Origin: SIG701 sp045539595
GTDB taxonomy: Bacteria; Bacillota; Clostridia; Oscillospirales; CAG-272
Length of the DNA stretch: 64,000 bases
Assembly: GCA_045539595.1 (NCBI GenBank)
Contig: JAZQFQ010000058.1
Coordinates: 1-64,000, forward strand
Direction of reading: 5' to 3'
The position numbers and the translations under genes were made by a program. The notes beneath the pieces are model-generated. The model ran no database searches. It saw nothing but the letters and a program-made list of their open reading frames with translations, and was not told the DNA's origin. Positions 45,581-54,789 of this stretch are shown one piece after another (within the stretch, counting starts at the first letter, position 1; every line of letters starts with the position of its first letter).

Positions 45581-46048
45581 ATGGGACAAATAAACATTGT
45601 ATTGGTAGAGCCGCTGATTCCCCAGAACACGGGCAACATTGCCCGCACCTGCGCCGCCACCGGCGCGTCGCTGCACTTGATCCGCCCTTTGGGATTTGAG
45701 ATCGACAGCGCCAAATTGAAGCGGGCGGGACTGGATTACTGGGACAGTCTGGACATCACCTATTATGACGGGCTGACCGACTTTTTTACCAAGCATCCCG
45801 ACGCGGATTTCTACTGCTTCACCTCCAAAGCGAAGCGCGCGTACACGGATGTACGGTATCCCGCACCCGTGTATTTATTCTTCGGCAAAGAAACCACGGG
45901 CCTGCCGACGGAATTCACCGAGGCGCATCCCGATCGCTGTGTGCGTCTGCCCATGCGTCCGGGACAGCGTTGTCTGAATCTGTCCAACGCCGCCGCGGTG
46001 GGCGTGTACGAGGTACTGCGCCAGCACGGATTCCCCGATCAGGTTTAA
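45581..46048 (+). CDS. trmL: tRNA (cytidine/uridine-2'-O-)-methyltransferase TrmL
   Basis: A 155-residue SPOUT-class methyltransferase, the usual TrmL length. 'LVEPLIPQNTGNIARTCAAT' at the N-terminus, 'LFFGKETTGLP' near 100 and 'RCLNLSNAAAVGVYEVLRQH' at the C-terminus form the knotted SAM site. It methylates the ribose of base 34 in certain tRNA-Leu species. The gene has its own promoter and is convergent with the cardiolipin synthase gene, their stop codons overlapping by 4 bases. Confidence 0.95.
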   Translation: MGQINIVLVEPLIPQNTGNIARTCAATGASLHLIRPLGFEIDSAKLKRAGLDYWDSLDITYYDGLTDFFTKHPDADFYCFTSKAKRAYTDVRYPAPVYLFFGKETTGLPTEFTEAHPDRCVRLPMRPGQRCLNLSNAAAVGVYEVLRQHGFPDQV

Positions 46049-47586
46049 ATCATCGGGGCGATCAGCGCCATGACCGCGCGGAACAACTCCCGCGCCAGGC
46101 TCTTTTTGCAATCCTCCAGCCGGACTTCCCGACACTTGGCGAAGGTTTCCTCGAAATCCTGTTTGATGGGCTCGATGACCGAGGAGCGGTACATCCACAC
46201 GCCGCACTCAAAATGGAGATACAGGCTGCGGAAGTCCAGATTGACCGTACCCACGGTGGCATATTGGTCGTCGCAGAGGAAGGTTTTGGCGTGGAGAAAT
46301 CCGGGGGAATACTCATAGATTTTCACGCCGTGGCGGATCAGATTCTCATAGTAGGATTTGGATGTTTCGTACACGATGAACTTATCACCGACTCCGGGGG
46401 TGATGATCCGCACATCCACGCCGCAGCGCGCCGCGTTGCACAGGGCGGATTCCAGCTGGCCGTCGATGATCAGGTAAGGTGTCATGATATACACATACCG
46501 CTCTGCCCGGTTGATCATATTCAGATAGATGGTCTGGCCCACCGGCTCGTTATCCAGCGGATTATCCGTATAGGGCTGTACCCAGCCCCGGGCGGAGGGC
46601 ACGGGCTGTCCGTATTCCGCCGGGCGGTAATGCTCATAAGACTGGGCCGCCGCACCGGCCTGATCCAGGTAATCCCACATGGTGAGGAACATGACCGTCA
46701 TACTCCAGGCGGCATCGCCGCGAAGCACAACCGCATTGTCCTTCCAATGGCCGAAGCGGTTTTTTTCGTTGATGTATTCATCCGCCAGGTTGATGCCGCC
46801 GGTGAAGGCCACCTTGCCGTCGATGATACCGATTTTGCGGTGGTCCCGGTTGTTCAGGCGGGCAGACAGCACGGGAATAAACCGATTGAAGGCGTGACAG
46901 CGGATGCCCCACTTACGCAGCTGCTCGTCGTACTTCCGGGGCAGGAGCATAATGCATCCCATATCGTCGTAGATCAGCCGCACATCCACGCCTGCGGCGG
47001 CTTTTCGCTTCAGGATCTCCAGAATGGAGTTCCACATCCTCCCCTCATCAATGATGAAGTACTCCAGGAAGATATACTTCTCTGCCCGCTCCAGCTCTGC
47101 CAGAAGCGCGGGAAACATATCGTCACCCAGTGAGAAATATTCCACCCCGGTATTTTGGAACAGAGGACACTTGGCGGTTGTATGGATATAGCGGCTTTGA
47201 AAGCCCGCCGAGGGAGACTCGGCAGTCAGAGAATCCGCTAAGTGTTCATCCCGGGGGAAGGTCTGCTCCATGGCCTCGTTGATGCGGGCCATTTTTCTTT
47301 TTTTATGCTCGGACAGTCGGTTGCCGCTGAAAATCAGGTACAAAAGTCCGCCGAACACGGGAATGAGAAGCACCGTAACCAGCCAGGCAATCTTATACTC
47401 TGCCCCGTCTTTGCGGTTGACGATCGTCAGAGTAAGCGTCACGGCGAAAAGCATGGACACCAGATAGTAAAATACGAAGTATTCGGTGAAACGGATCGCG
47501 GCAAAAAACAAAAGGGCCAACTGGAACAGAATCAGAACAGAAACGATCATGATCCGGCTGAAAAGCAGTTTTAACAGTTTTTTCAT
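46045..47586 (-). CDS. cls: cardiolipin synthase
   Basis: A 513-residue phospholipase-D superfamily enzyme. Two N-terminal membrane helices (about 8-60) precede two HKD motifs: 'NNRDHRKIGIIDGKVAFTGG' near 245-265 and 'FLHAKTFLCDDQYATVGTVN' near 425-445. It joins two phosphatidylglycerol molecules into cardiolipin at the membrane. The start at 47586 has GGAGGG 5 bases upstream; a GTG 12 bases farther out has none. It overlaps trmL tail to tail. Diacyl exchange of other head groups by the same fold is possible, but the layout is that of bacterial Cls. Confidence 0.93.
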   Translation of the reverse strand: MKKLLKLLFSRIMIVSVLILFQLALLFFAAIRFTEYFVFYYLVSMLFAVTLTLTIVNRKDGAEYKIAWLVTVLLIPVFGGLLYLIFSGNRLSEHKKRKMARINEAMEQTFPRDEHLADSLTAESPSAGFQSRYIHTTAKCPLFQNTGVEYFSLGDDMFPALLAELERAEKYIFLEYFIIDEGRMWNSILEILKRKAAAGVDVRLIYDDMGCIMLLPRKYDEQLRKWGIRCHAFNRFIPVLSARLNNRDHRKIGIIDGKVAFTGGINLADEYINEKNRFGHWKDNAVVLRGDAAWSMTVMFLTMWDYLDQAGAAAQSYEHYRPAEYGQPVPSARGWVQPYTDNPLDNEPVGQTIYLNMINRAERYVYIMTPYLIIDGQLESALCNAARCGVDVRIITPGVGDKFIVYETSKSYYENLIRHGVKIYEYSPGFLHAKTFLCDDQYATVGTVNLDFRSLYLHFECGVWMYRSSVIEPIKQDFEETFAKCREVRLEDCKKSLARELFRAVMALIAPMI

Positions 47587-47711
47587 GTTGCCCTCCACAT
47601 ATCAAGTGGCATCTGATTTTGCGAAAGCAATAGATCGATGCATAAACTATATTCATAGTAACATAGATTGCTCCTCTCAGTCTACCGTGAAATTGTGAAC
47701 AAACCCCCATG

Positions 47712-47750
47712 AAAAAGAATTGCCGCGTCATAGACGCGGCAATTCTTTTT
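47712..47750 (-). terminator. strong terminator of the amidohydrolase operon
   Basis: Perfect 18-base arms (47712-47729 with 47733-47750) around a 3-base loop, ending in AAAAA/TTTTT on both sides, 24 bases beyond the stop at 47774. It may also block transcription from the other side. Confidence 0.8.
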
Positions 47751-47773
47751 CATAAGCTCGGATGCGCCGTCCA

Positions 47774-48802
47774 TCAAGCGCGGACTGCATCGATCAATCG
47801 CTGGGCATTGTTGTTCATAATGTCCTCGATCTGCGTATCCGTCAGTTTCATATCGACGGCACAGCGCTTCAATGCCCGGATCTGCTCATAGATCATCAGC
47901 GTGACATCCTTCTCGTCCGTTTCCCGCATATGAGGAACGTTTGTAATATCACCGTACTCACCCCGGCGGACGATATTGATGTACTCTCCGTTTTCCACGA
48001 TGCGGTACATACGCATCAGGGCGTACGGAAGGTCGGTACCGTAGATCAGCTTCTTCGTGCCTACGGCCTCGATGCAGGCCTTGATGGCATCGTCGCACAG
48101 ATTGGCGGTGAAGTCGAAGTAGGTATTCTCCCCTTTTCCGATCAGATCGAAGGCGTTGCCGATATCCTCCTTGGCGTATGCCCGGCCGATATGAGCAATG
48201 ATCAGTTTGATGTTGGGATACTTCTGCTCAATCTCCATCAGTTGTGCCAGATTCACGGGATCCTTGAGACGGCCGTTGCGGGGGATATGGAGCATGAGAA
48301 TCCAGCCGTGCTTATCCAGCACCCGCAGCTGCTCGTGGGTGACGAAGTCAAAGATTCTCGTCTCGGCGGCGGGAATGTAAGCGGGGCGGTTGGTCAGGTA
48401 GGGCTTGATCCCCAGATAGCCGCCTTTCAGGATCTCCTCCTCCATCTCCTCCCCGCTGGTCAGGTAATCGGTGCGGTACAAAGTAGGATAGTTGAACTCC
48501 CTGCCCACTTTATAGATGTAATCGTTGGTCTGCTGCAGATTGCGGCCGGTACAGCCGAAGATCAGGGGCGTGACGTGATTTTCGGGGAACAACTGGGCCA
48601 GGGTATCGTTGAGCTGTTCTACCGTCATCTCGCTGGCAATCATGCTGACCCAGGAGACCTTGTTTTTGGACACCACGCCGTAGCGCTCATAATCGGAGCG
48701 GAACGCGTGAACGTGGAAGTCGATGAAATTGGTGGGCAAAAAGTTCTTCAGTTCGTTTTCATAGACGTACCGGTCGTACGCCTCTACGTTCAAATAACTC
48801 AT
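47774..48802 (-). CDS. amidohydrolase family protein (TIM-barrel)
   Basis: A 342-residue member of the amidohydrolase-2 type. 'NFIDFHVHAF' near 25-33 holds the HxH metal motif; 'LMLHIPRNG' near 175, 'LIIAHIGRAY' near 206 and 'KKLIYGTDLPYALMRM' near 260 supply further metal and catalytic residues. Such enzymes hydrolyse or decarboxylate small carboxylic substrates. GGAGG precedes the ATG at 48802, which lies 10 bases after the M20 peptidase-like gene, so the two hydrolases probably act in one pathway. The substrate is unknown. Confidence 0.85.
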   Translation of the reverse strand: MSYLNVEAYDRYVYENELKNFLPTNFIDFHVHAFRSDYERYGVVSKNKVSWVSMIASEMTVEQLNDTLAQLFPENHVTPLIFGCTGRNLQQTNDYIYKVGREFNYPTLYRTDYLTSGEEMEEEILKGGYLGIKPYLTNRPAYIPAAETRIFDFVTHEQLRVLDKHGWILMLHIPRNGRLKDPVNLAQLMEIEQKYPNIKLIIAHIGRAYAKEDIGNAFDLIGKGENTYFDFTANLCDDAIKACIEAVGTKKLIYGTDLPYALMRMYRIVENGEYINIVRRGEYGDITNVPHMRETDEKDVTLMIYEQIRALKRCAVDMKLTDTQIEDIMNNNAQRLIDAVRA

Positions 48803-48812
48803 GAGATCCTCC

Positions 48813-50144
48813 TTATTTCAGAAGCACGGTGGCCTTGCCGGATTCGCTGTATTCAATACGATCGCCGGATGCGTTCAGACTGTCGACAAACGCCAGGTAT
48901 TCCTCTTTGGTAAAGCGGGGCACAAACGAATCGATAATCTCTTTGGCCCGTTTGGCTTCGTCGGACAACAGAAGCCGCAGCATAGCCATCTGCATCTTTG
49001 CACTGCCCACACAGGCGGCTACAGGGTCCTTCACCTGGTAATCGTTGCCGTGGGATTTCCCCTTAGCACCGGCGGCATAGGGATGGATGGCCGGCATCAC
49101 GCAGCTGAGGTCGCCCATATCCGTACTGCCGGATGAGAAAATCTCCATGACTTCGAAATTATACTCCGGAACAACCAGATCTGCCGCTTCTTTGGTCAGG
49201 CGGATCATGTTCCGATCGTTGATCAGGGGGGCGTAACCGGGCACGTCTACGATCTCCACGTTGGTATCGAGGGACAAGGCGGCTCCGCACAGTGCCTGAT
49301 TCACCTTACGATTGGCCTCACGGATAGCATGGAAGTTTTCACCGCGGATATAGCTCTCCAAAACGGTGACTTCCGGGATGGCATTAACCATGGCACCGCC
49401 ATTGGTGATAATGGGATGGACACGGATGATATCGCTTTCCTTGAAGGTTTCGCGGATGGCATTGATGGCATTGAGACCGCAGGTAGCGGCGTACAGTGCG
49501 TTTCTTCCGTTCCAGGGAGATCCGCCCGCATGAGCCGCCAAGCCTTTGTAGATCACACGCTTGGCCAGGAATCCCACGCTTCCCTGCTTCACGCAGAACG
49601 CGGGGCCCGTGTGTACCATAAAGGCCAAATCCACATCATCAAAATATCCGCGGGACAAAAACTCGCTCTTGCCGCCGAAATACTTGATCTTTCCCTCGGC
49701 CTTCAGCTGCGAGCGGTAATCCATCTCCAAAAGTTCTTCCGCGGGAACGGCGCAGAGCTTGATTCTGCCGCACAGGCCATCCAGCATGCCCGGCTCCTTC
49801 AGTGCCGCGGCCACGCCGAGCAAAGCGGCGCACTGGGCGTTATGGCCGCAGGAATGGACCGCGCCCGTTTCGGGATTGGCTTCGGGATGCTCCGGGCAGA
49901 GGATGGAATCCAGCTCTGCCATCACAAGCACGGTGGGGCCGGGTCTGCCCGTATCCAACACGGTATAGAAACCGGTAATGTTTTCCGCCATGACCAGATC
50001 ATAGCCCAGCTTGCGGAAATTTTCTTCCATATAGGCGGAGGTTTCCACCTCTTTGTAGCCGGTTTCGGGATGGTTCCAGATATATCTCTCCGCATCCAGA
50101 ATCATCCGGGAATGTTTTTCGACGGCCGCAATAATATCTTTCAT
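48813..50144 (-). CDS. M20-family amidohydrolase (aminoacylase/AbgB-like)
   Basis: A 443-residue zinc peptidase-like hydrolase. 'VLVMAELDSILCPEHPEANP' near 70-90 and 'GAVHSCGHNAQCAALLGVAA' near 92-112 carry the metal-binding Asp and His, 'AVPAEELLE' the catalytic Glu pair near 135, and a dimerisation domain ('GLAAHAGGSPWNGRNALYAA') follows. The family removes acyl or glutamyl groups from amino acids. GGGAG precedes the ATG at 50144. Cotranscribed with the downstream TIM-barrel amidohydrolase and probably with the YitT gene 50 bases upstream. Confidence 0.88.
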   Translation of the reverse strand: MKDIIAAVEKHSRMILDAERYIWNHPETGYKEVETSAYMEENFRKLGYDLVMAENITGFYTVLDTGRPGPTVLVMAELDSILCPEHPEANPETGAVHSCGHNAQCAALLGVAAALKEPGMLDGLCGRIKLCAVPAEELLEMDYRSQLKAEGKIKYFGGKSEFLSRGYFDDVDLAFMVHTGPAFCVKQGSVGFLAKRVIYKGLAAHAGGSPWNGRNALYAATCGLNAINAIRETFKESDIIRVHPIITNGGAMVNAIPEVTVLESYIRGENFHAIREANRKVNQALCGAALSLDTNVEIVDVPGYAPLINDRNMIRLTKEAADLVVPEYNFEVMEIFSSGSTDMGDLSCVMPAIHPYAAGAKGKSHGNDYQVKDPVAACVGSAKMQMAMLRLLLSDEAKRAKEIIDSFVPRFTKEEYLAFVDSLNASGDRIEYSESGKATVLLK

Positions 50145-50194
50145 AAGAAACTCCCAATCAAATTTTCCTGTATACTGCCCATCGGGGCATCCGC

Positions 50195-51043
50195 TTACAC
50201 GCCGCGGAAACCGCGCCCGATGATTTCACTGCTGGTGGTAATGATGATAAACGAATTGGGATCAATCTGACGCACGCGGTTGCGGAGCTTGATGGCCTCC
50301 ATTCGCTTGCACACGGTGTGGATCATGGTTTTTTCTTCCTTGGTGAATTCACCGACCACGGAATTGACGGTAACGCCGTGGTGCAGATTTTCCATGATGT
50401 ACGACGAGATCTCCTCTCGCTTGGAGGTAATCACGATAAAGTATTTGCAAGTATTGAAACTCTCGATAACGCCGTCCACGATAAACGCCTTGGCGAACAA
50501 GCCCATCAGAGAATACAAACCGGTTTCGATATCGAACACCACAAATGCACTGGCGGCCACGATGAAGTCCACTATCAACAGCGCCTTACCCACGTCCATT
50601 TTCATGAACTTCTTCAGAATCAGAGCCGCGATATCCGTACCGCCCGAGGACGCATCGCAATTGAATATGATGGCGGCACCGATAGACGTGAGAAGCATGG
50701 CGTAAGCCAACTCCAGAAAGGGCTGATCGGTCAGCGGCTCGGTGACGGGCACGACCTTCTCCCACGCGTAGGTAAGGGCGGAGTACAGCATACTGCAGTA
50801 CACGGTTTTGATACCGGTTTGCCGTCCGAGGAACAGAAATCCCAGAACCAGCAGTCCGATATTCAAAATCCAGATCCACGCGGCGGGGGAAATGGGCGTA
50901 ATCTTACCGAGAATTGTACCCATACCGCTGACACCGCCGGTGGTAAAACCGTTGGGAATCTTGAAAAAGTATACGCCTGCAGCCAGCAGAACGCACCCCA
51001 GGTTCATCATCAGAAAACTTACGATTCTATTTGGTTTTTTCAT
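50195..51043 (-). CDS. YitT family membrane protein
   Basis: A 282-residue membrane protein of the YitT type. Five or six hydrophobic segments fill residues 8-180 (DUF161 part: 'GGVSGMGTILG', 'GAAIIFNCDASSGGTDIAAL'), and the last 80 residues are the cytoplasmic DUF2179 domain ('YIMENLHHGVTVNSVVGEFT'). Function is not established; roles in export or in ion or amino-acid transport have been suggested for relatives. GGAG lies 9 bases before the ATG. It is upstream of the M20 hydrolase gene in the same direction, so it might export or import the substrate of that pathway. Confidence 0.92.
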   Translation of the reverse strand: MKKPNRIVSFLMMNLGCVLLAAGVYFFKIPNGFTTGGVSGMGTILGKITPISPAAWIWILNIGLLVLGFLFLGRQTGIKTVYCSMLYSALTYAWEKVVPVTEPLTDQPFLELAYAMLLTSIGAAIIFNCDASSGGTDIAALILKKFMKMDVGKALLIVDFIVAASAFVVFDIETGLYSLMGLFAKAFIVDGVIESFNTCKYFIVITSKREEISSYIMENLHHGVTVNSVVGEFTKEEKTMIHTVCKRMEAIKLRNRVRQIDPNSFIIITTSSEIIGRGFRGV

Positions 51044-51203
51044 GCAGTATCACTCCTGATGCACCGGTTTGCCGGTGCGGTCATTGCATCAAACACAATG
51101 AAATTATTTTTCGAAAATGGCTCCAATCCCGCCCGCGGGCAAGGGCCGACTGTATTGTATCATTCCCTGGACCGCCTGTCAATTCCGCACGCCCAACTCA
51201 GGG

Positions 51204-51241
51204 AAAAAACAAAGGGATTTGTAGAAAACCCCTTGTTTTAT
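51204..51241 (-). terminator. terminator after the ornithine cyclodeaminase-family gene
   Basis: On the minus strand AACAAGGG, a loop of about 13 bases, CCCTTTGTT and a T tract; it begins just after the stop at 51248. Confidence 0.5.
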
Positions 51242-51247
51242 TGCGTA

Positions 51248-52273
51248 TTATTCCTCCCAGAAAGGCAGGCAGATGCCCTTGCCCGATGCTTTGGCATTCT
51301 TATAGCAGCGGGCGGTAACGGCGATGTCCATGATGCCGGCGCCAACAGCGTTGAAGTAAATAATCTCCTCGTCGTTCTCACGGCCGGGCTTGCTTCCGTT
51401 TACGATCTGGCCCAGCTCTGCATGGAGTTCCTCATCCTTGAACAGACCGTCTTTCCACATGAGGGCAACGGTGCTGATCATACGGTGCTTAACATTTTCC
51501 CAGTAGTCAACGACTACCTTGCTGGAGCGCTTTACGCACTCGTTGTCCACTTCGTAGTCCGCCATGTTCATAACCAAAGCGCCGGGCTTCAGCCACTCGC
51601 CCTTGATAAAGGGCTCGCTGGCCAGCGTTACGCAGTCGATGATATCGCTTTCGCGAACGGCGGCTTCCACATCGGAGGTGGGGATAGCCTTCACGCCGGG
51701 ATACTGTGCCGTGATATACTCGGCAAAACGCTGTGCGTTTTCCATACGGATGTCGTAGATATACAGGGTGTTGAGGGCGGGACGGGCTATGTATGCCGCC
51801 TCAAACTGGGTGGGTGCCTGTGCGCCTGCACCGCAGATGGTCATAACGGAGGCATCCTTCTTGGAGAGGTGCTTGATAGCGACACCGCCGGATGCGCCGG
51901 TGCGCATGGTGCTGACCTTGGTACCGTCTGCCACGCACAGGGGAATCTTGGTATCGGGATCGTTCAGGATGATGGTTACACTGGCGCGGGGCAGGCCTTT
52001 CTTGTAGTTCATGGGACCGCTGCCGATCCACTTGATACCGGCCATGTCATACTCGCCGCCTATGTAACCGGGCATGGCGTTGATACGTCCAAGCACGTTC
52101 TCGTCCTCTACGGTCTTGCCCCAGCGCATAACGCACTTACCGGGGGCAATCACATCGCCTGCCTGGGTCAGGACGTACACACGCTCCACGTCGTGGATAA
52201 CCTCTTCCATGGAAGCGGCACCCAGCTCATCCATAGCTTTATTGTTCAGAAACAGAATATCTGCCTTGCTCAT
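51248..52273 (-). CDS. ornithine cyclodeaminase / mu-crystallin family protein
   Basis: A 341-residue NAD(P)-binding protein of the OCD/mu-crystallin family. 'GLPRASVTIILNDPDTKIPL' near 95-115 and the Rossmann segment 'ASVMTICGAGAQAPTQFEAA' near 150-170 are typical, as is 'SDIIDCVTLASEPFIKGEWL'. Members deaminate or dehydrogenate amino acids (ornithine, alanine) or reduce cyclic imines; similar clostridial proteins are labelled 'tyramine oxidase subunit B'. The start at 52273 has AAGGAG 9 bases upstream, after a promoter at 52312. It is divergent from a LysR regulator that probably controls it. Confidence 0.88.
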   Translation of the reverse strand: MSKADILFLNNKAMDELGAASMEEVIHDVERVYVLTQAGDVIAPGKCVMRWGKTVEDENVLGRINAMPGYIGGEYDMAGIKWIGSGPMNYKKGLPRASVTIILNDPDTKIPLCVADGTKVSTMRTGASGGVAIKHLSKKDASVMTICGAGAQAPTQFEAAYIARPALNTLYIYDIRMENAQRFAEYITAQYPGVKAIPTSDVEAAVRESDIIDCVTLASEPFIKGEWLKPGALVMNMADYEVDNECVKRSSKVVVDYWENVKHRMISTVALMWKDGLFKDEELHAELGQIVNGSKPGRENDEEIIYFNAVGAGIMDIAVTARCYKNAKASGKGICLPFWEE

Positions 52274-52311
52274 ACGAAAAAACTCCTTACATCGAATGAA
52301 TTTCATCCCAT

Positions 52312-52340
52312 ATTATACTCGCCCTTTACTGAACTGTAAA
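52312..52340 (-). promoter_or_regulatory. promoter of the OCD-family gene
   Basis: On the minus strand TTTACA (52340-52335), 17-base spacer, TATAAT (52317-52312). It lies in the space shared with the divergent LysR gene. Confidence 0.6.
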
Positions 52341-52424
52341 GAATTTTCTGCGATGTGGTTGCTATATCTTGAAAAATGTAGTAAAATGTAAATACATACG
52401 ATCCTTTCACACAGCGAGGTACAT

Positions 52425-53282
52425 ATGGAACTACTGCAGCTCCGCTATTTTTACGAAAGCGCACGAAACGAAAATTTCACAAAAACCGCCGAAAAGTATA
52501 TGGTTCCCATTTCCTCCGTTTCCGCGTCGGTCCGACGATTGGAAAAGGAATTGGGGTGCAAACTGTTTGACCGATCCTGCAACCGGATCACGCTGAATCC
52601 AAACGGAAAGCGGCTGCAGCAATCCCTTTCCTCCATTTTCAACGAGCTGGACAGCGTGGTGGATGCTTTGAGCGCACCGGCGATGGATAATCGGGAAATC
52701 AAAATGCTGGTACGCGCCATGCGAAACCACATCACCGATTACATCATTGAATTCAACCGGAAGTATCCCCACACCGCGTTCAAAACGGTCTTTGATTTCG
52801 GGGAGACGGCACCGGAGGACTACGATATCATCATCGATGAAAAAACGGATGCCTATCCGGGATACGAGGGATTTGAGTTGTTCAACATGCGTCTGCGGCT
52901 GCGAGTGGCGGAGAGCAGTCCCCTACTGGGGCGGAAATTGAGCCTGAAGCAGCTGTATAACCAGCCGTTTGTATCCTTGAGCGAAAACAGCAACATGCAC
53001 AAAATTCTGATGGCGTCCTGCAAGCAGGCGGGATTTGTGCCCAACGTGGTGGCGCAGATCAACGATATCGAATGTTACGAGAAGCTGATTGAATCCGGCA
53101 TCGGTATCGGCATTGGCCGCGAAACCATGAGTTCCCGCACCTCCCCCCGCATCCGTCCTCTGGATGTGGCGGATTTTGAGGAGCGGTACGTGGTGTATGT
53201 GTACTACAAGCATCACGAGAACTACGGAAATGTGAAACACTTTCTCAATTTTCTGGAGAAGCACGCCTACACCCATCTGTAA
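52425..53282 (+). CDS. LysR-family transcriptional regulator
   Basis: A 285-residue LysR protein: winged helix-turn-helix at residues 1-60 ('ELLQLRYFYESARNENFTKT', 'SSVSASVRRLEKELGCKLFD') and a periplasmic-binding-like effector domain from about 90 to the end ('GREQ'-less, with 'QPFVSLSENSNMHKILMASC' at the hinge). It likely senses an amino acid or related compound and regulates the divergently transcribed OCD-family gene, as is usual for this arrangement. Followed by a terminator at 53286. The effector domain is slightly short but complete. Confidence 0.92.
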   Translation: MELLQLRYFYESARNENFTKTAEKYMVPISSVSASVRRLEKELGCKLFDRSCNRITLNPNGKRLQQSLSSIFNELDSVVDALSAPAMDNREIKMLVRAMRNHITDYIIEFNRKYPHTAFKTVFDFGETAPEDYDIIIDEKTDAYPGYEGFELFNMRLRLRVAESSPLLGRKLSLKQLYNQPFVSLSENSNMHKILMASCKQAGFVPNVVAQINDIECYEKLIESGIGIGIGRETMSSRTSPRIRPLDVADFEERYVVYVYYKHHENYGNVKHFLNFLEKHAYTHL

Positions 53283-53285
53283 AGA

Positions 53286-53326
53286 AACAGGGCTGCCGCT
53301 TGGATGCGACAGCCCTTGTTTTTTTA
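53286..53326. terminator. terminator after the LysR gene
   Basis: GGGCTG and CAGCCC arms with an inner CGC/GCG pair, followed by a run of seven or more T. The convergent gene ends at 53327, so it may serve both. Confidence 0.7.
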
Positions 53327-54694
53327 TCAGAGCATATATGTTTTCAGGCCCAGGGAGGCAGCGAAGAACTCGATCTCCTCGGGTCTGGCATCGTACACCA
53401 TGATGCTGTGGTGCGTAGCGCCGCAGCGGCTGATCTTCTCCAGCACCTCGGAGATGGGACGGGAGAAATCCAGCCATCCGCGGATGGATTTGCGGAAGTG
53501 GGCCGTCTTTTCCTGCACCACTTTCACGGGAGCGATGAAGGCGTTGAAGCCATTTTCGTCCTCGTACACATTGAGGAACACCCCATTGCCCGGCTTATAA
53601 GCGGCGGAGGCCGCGATGGGATCGGGACGGTCGCTGAAGGTGAACTTCTTCGTATAGGCCGTAGGCTTCTTATCCGCCACGGCGTAGTTCATCTCGCAGA
53701 AGTGGCTGATGAACAGCGTATTGTGTTCCCAGTCGGGACAGAAAATCTCGATGAAGGATGTATCGGCATAACTCTGCAGAAGAGCGCCGGTGAACAAAGC
53801 GGTAAGGGTATCGCCCTCGCCGGCGTAGCCCACGCCCTCGGACATGGAACGGCAGATACCGTTGAACGGCATGGTGGGCAGCTCTTCAATGTCACGGAAG
53901 TTGATGGTGAACGCCTGCAGGCCCTTATTCTGAATCCACTTTTTCAAAGTGAGATCGGCCGTAACGGAATTGGTATACACAGCCTCATCCACTTCCTCAA
54001 GGAAGGTCAACTCGGCTTCGTTTCTCGCCTTTTCCGCTGCGATCTCCTCCTCCGTCACAGAGGCCGCCAGAGCGGTAAACTCGCCCTTCTCGGGATGGAC
54101 AACGGTAACATCGAACGTCTTCAGCATATTCTCTTCGCTGACGCGGAAGTCGCCCATGCCGGGGAAGAATCCGCCCACGGCACCCACACGGGATCCTCTC
54201 AGGGAATTGGCGGCTACGGCGGCTTTCACAAAGCCAACCACCCGGTCGATCACATCGCTCTTCTCGAAATGGCCGGCAGCAATAGCGTAGGGCTTGCCGT
54301 TCTTCTTCAGAAGATTGCACATATCCATGACCCCATGGATACCGTGGCAATACATCACTTCGCTGGAAAGCTGTTCGTCCGAGAAGTCGAATGTCTCGGT
54401 AGTATCGCAAACGATGATGGGCAATTTGGTATTCTTCAGTGCCTGCTCGGAGTACAGTCCGGGGGAATAGGCAAGATGCAAAGTAACGATAGCATCGCAG
54501 CCGCTCTCCTCATAGGTCGCCACTTCTTTCTCGAACTGCTCTTCCTCGGTACAAATGGGACTGCGGACCACCTTAACACCGCGCTCTTCCAGCATAACGG
54601 CGATCTTCTCATAGAAAACGCCCATTCGCTCACGCAGGTGGGGACTGGTCTTATCATACTGCGAAATGTACAGAGGCAATAATCCAACTTTCAT
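53327..54694 (-). CDS. L-fucose/L-arabinose isomerase family protein
   Basis: A 455-residue member of the fucose isomerase fold. It opens 'MKVGLLPLYISQYDKTSPHL' and has the substrate segment 'EESGCDAIVTLHLAYSPGLY' near 80; 'GHFEKSDVIDRVVGFVKAAV' near 175 and 'AEVDEAVY'-like acidic positions in the middle; a C-terminal beta domain follows. Family members interconvert aldoses and ketoses with a metal ion. The start at 54694 has AAAGGA 10 bases upstream. It follows the FGGY kinase gene by 95 bases and probably makes the ketose that the kinase phosphorylates. The true sugar is unknown. Confidence 0.87.
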   Translation of the reverse strand: MKVGLLPLYISQYDKTSPHLRERMGVFYEKIAVMLEERGVKVVRSPICTEEEQFEKEVATYEESGCDAIVTLHLAYSPGLYSEQALKNTKLPIIVCDTTETFDFSDEQLSSEVMYCHGIHGVMDMCNLLKKNGKPYAIAAGHFEKSDVIDRVVGFVKAAVAANSLRGSRVGAVGGFFPGMGDFRVSEENMLKTFDVTVVHPEKGEFTALAASVTEEEIAAEKARNEAELTFLEEVDEAVYTNSVTADLTLKKWIQNKGLQAFTINFRDIEELPTMPFNGICRSMSEGVGYAGEGDTLTALFTGALLQSYADTSFIEIFCPDWEHNTLFISHFCEMNYAVADKKPTAYTKKFTFSDRPDPIAASAAYKPGNGVFLNVYEDENGFNAFIAPVKVVQEKTAHFRKSIRGWLDFSRPISEVLEKISRCGATHHSIMVYDARPEEIEFFAASLGLKTYML

Positions 54695-54789
54695 ACTACC
54701 GGAATCCTTTCTTATGCCACACATCATTTTTAGTCCTCTTTCATAGAGCGGTTCAATGACTGAACCGCTCACGAAAGATATTATCCATT

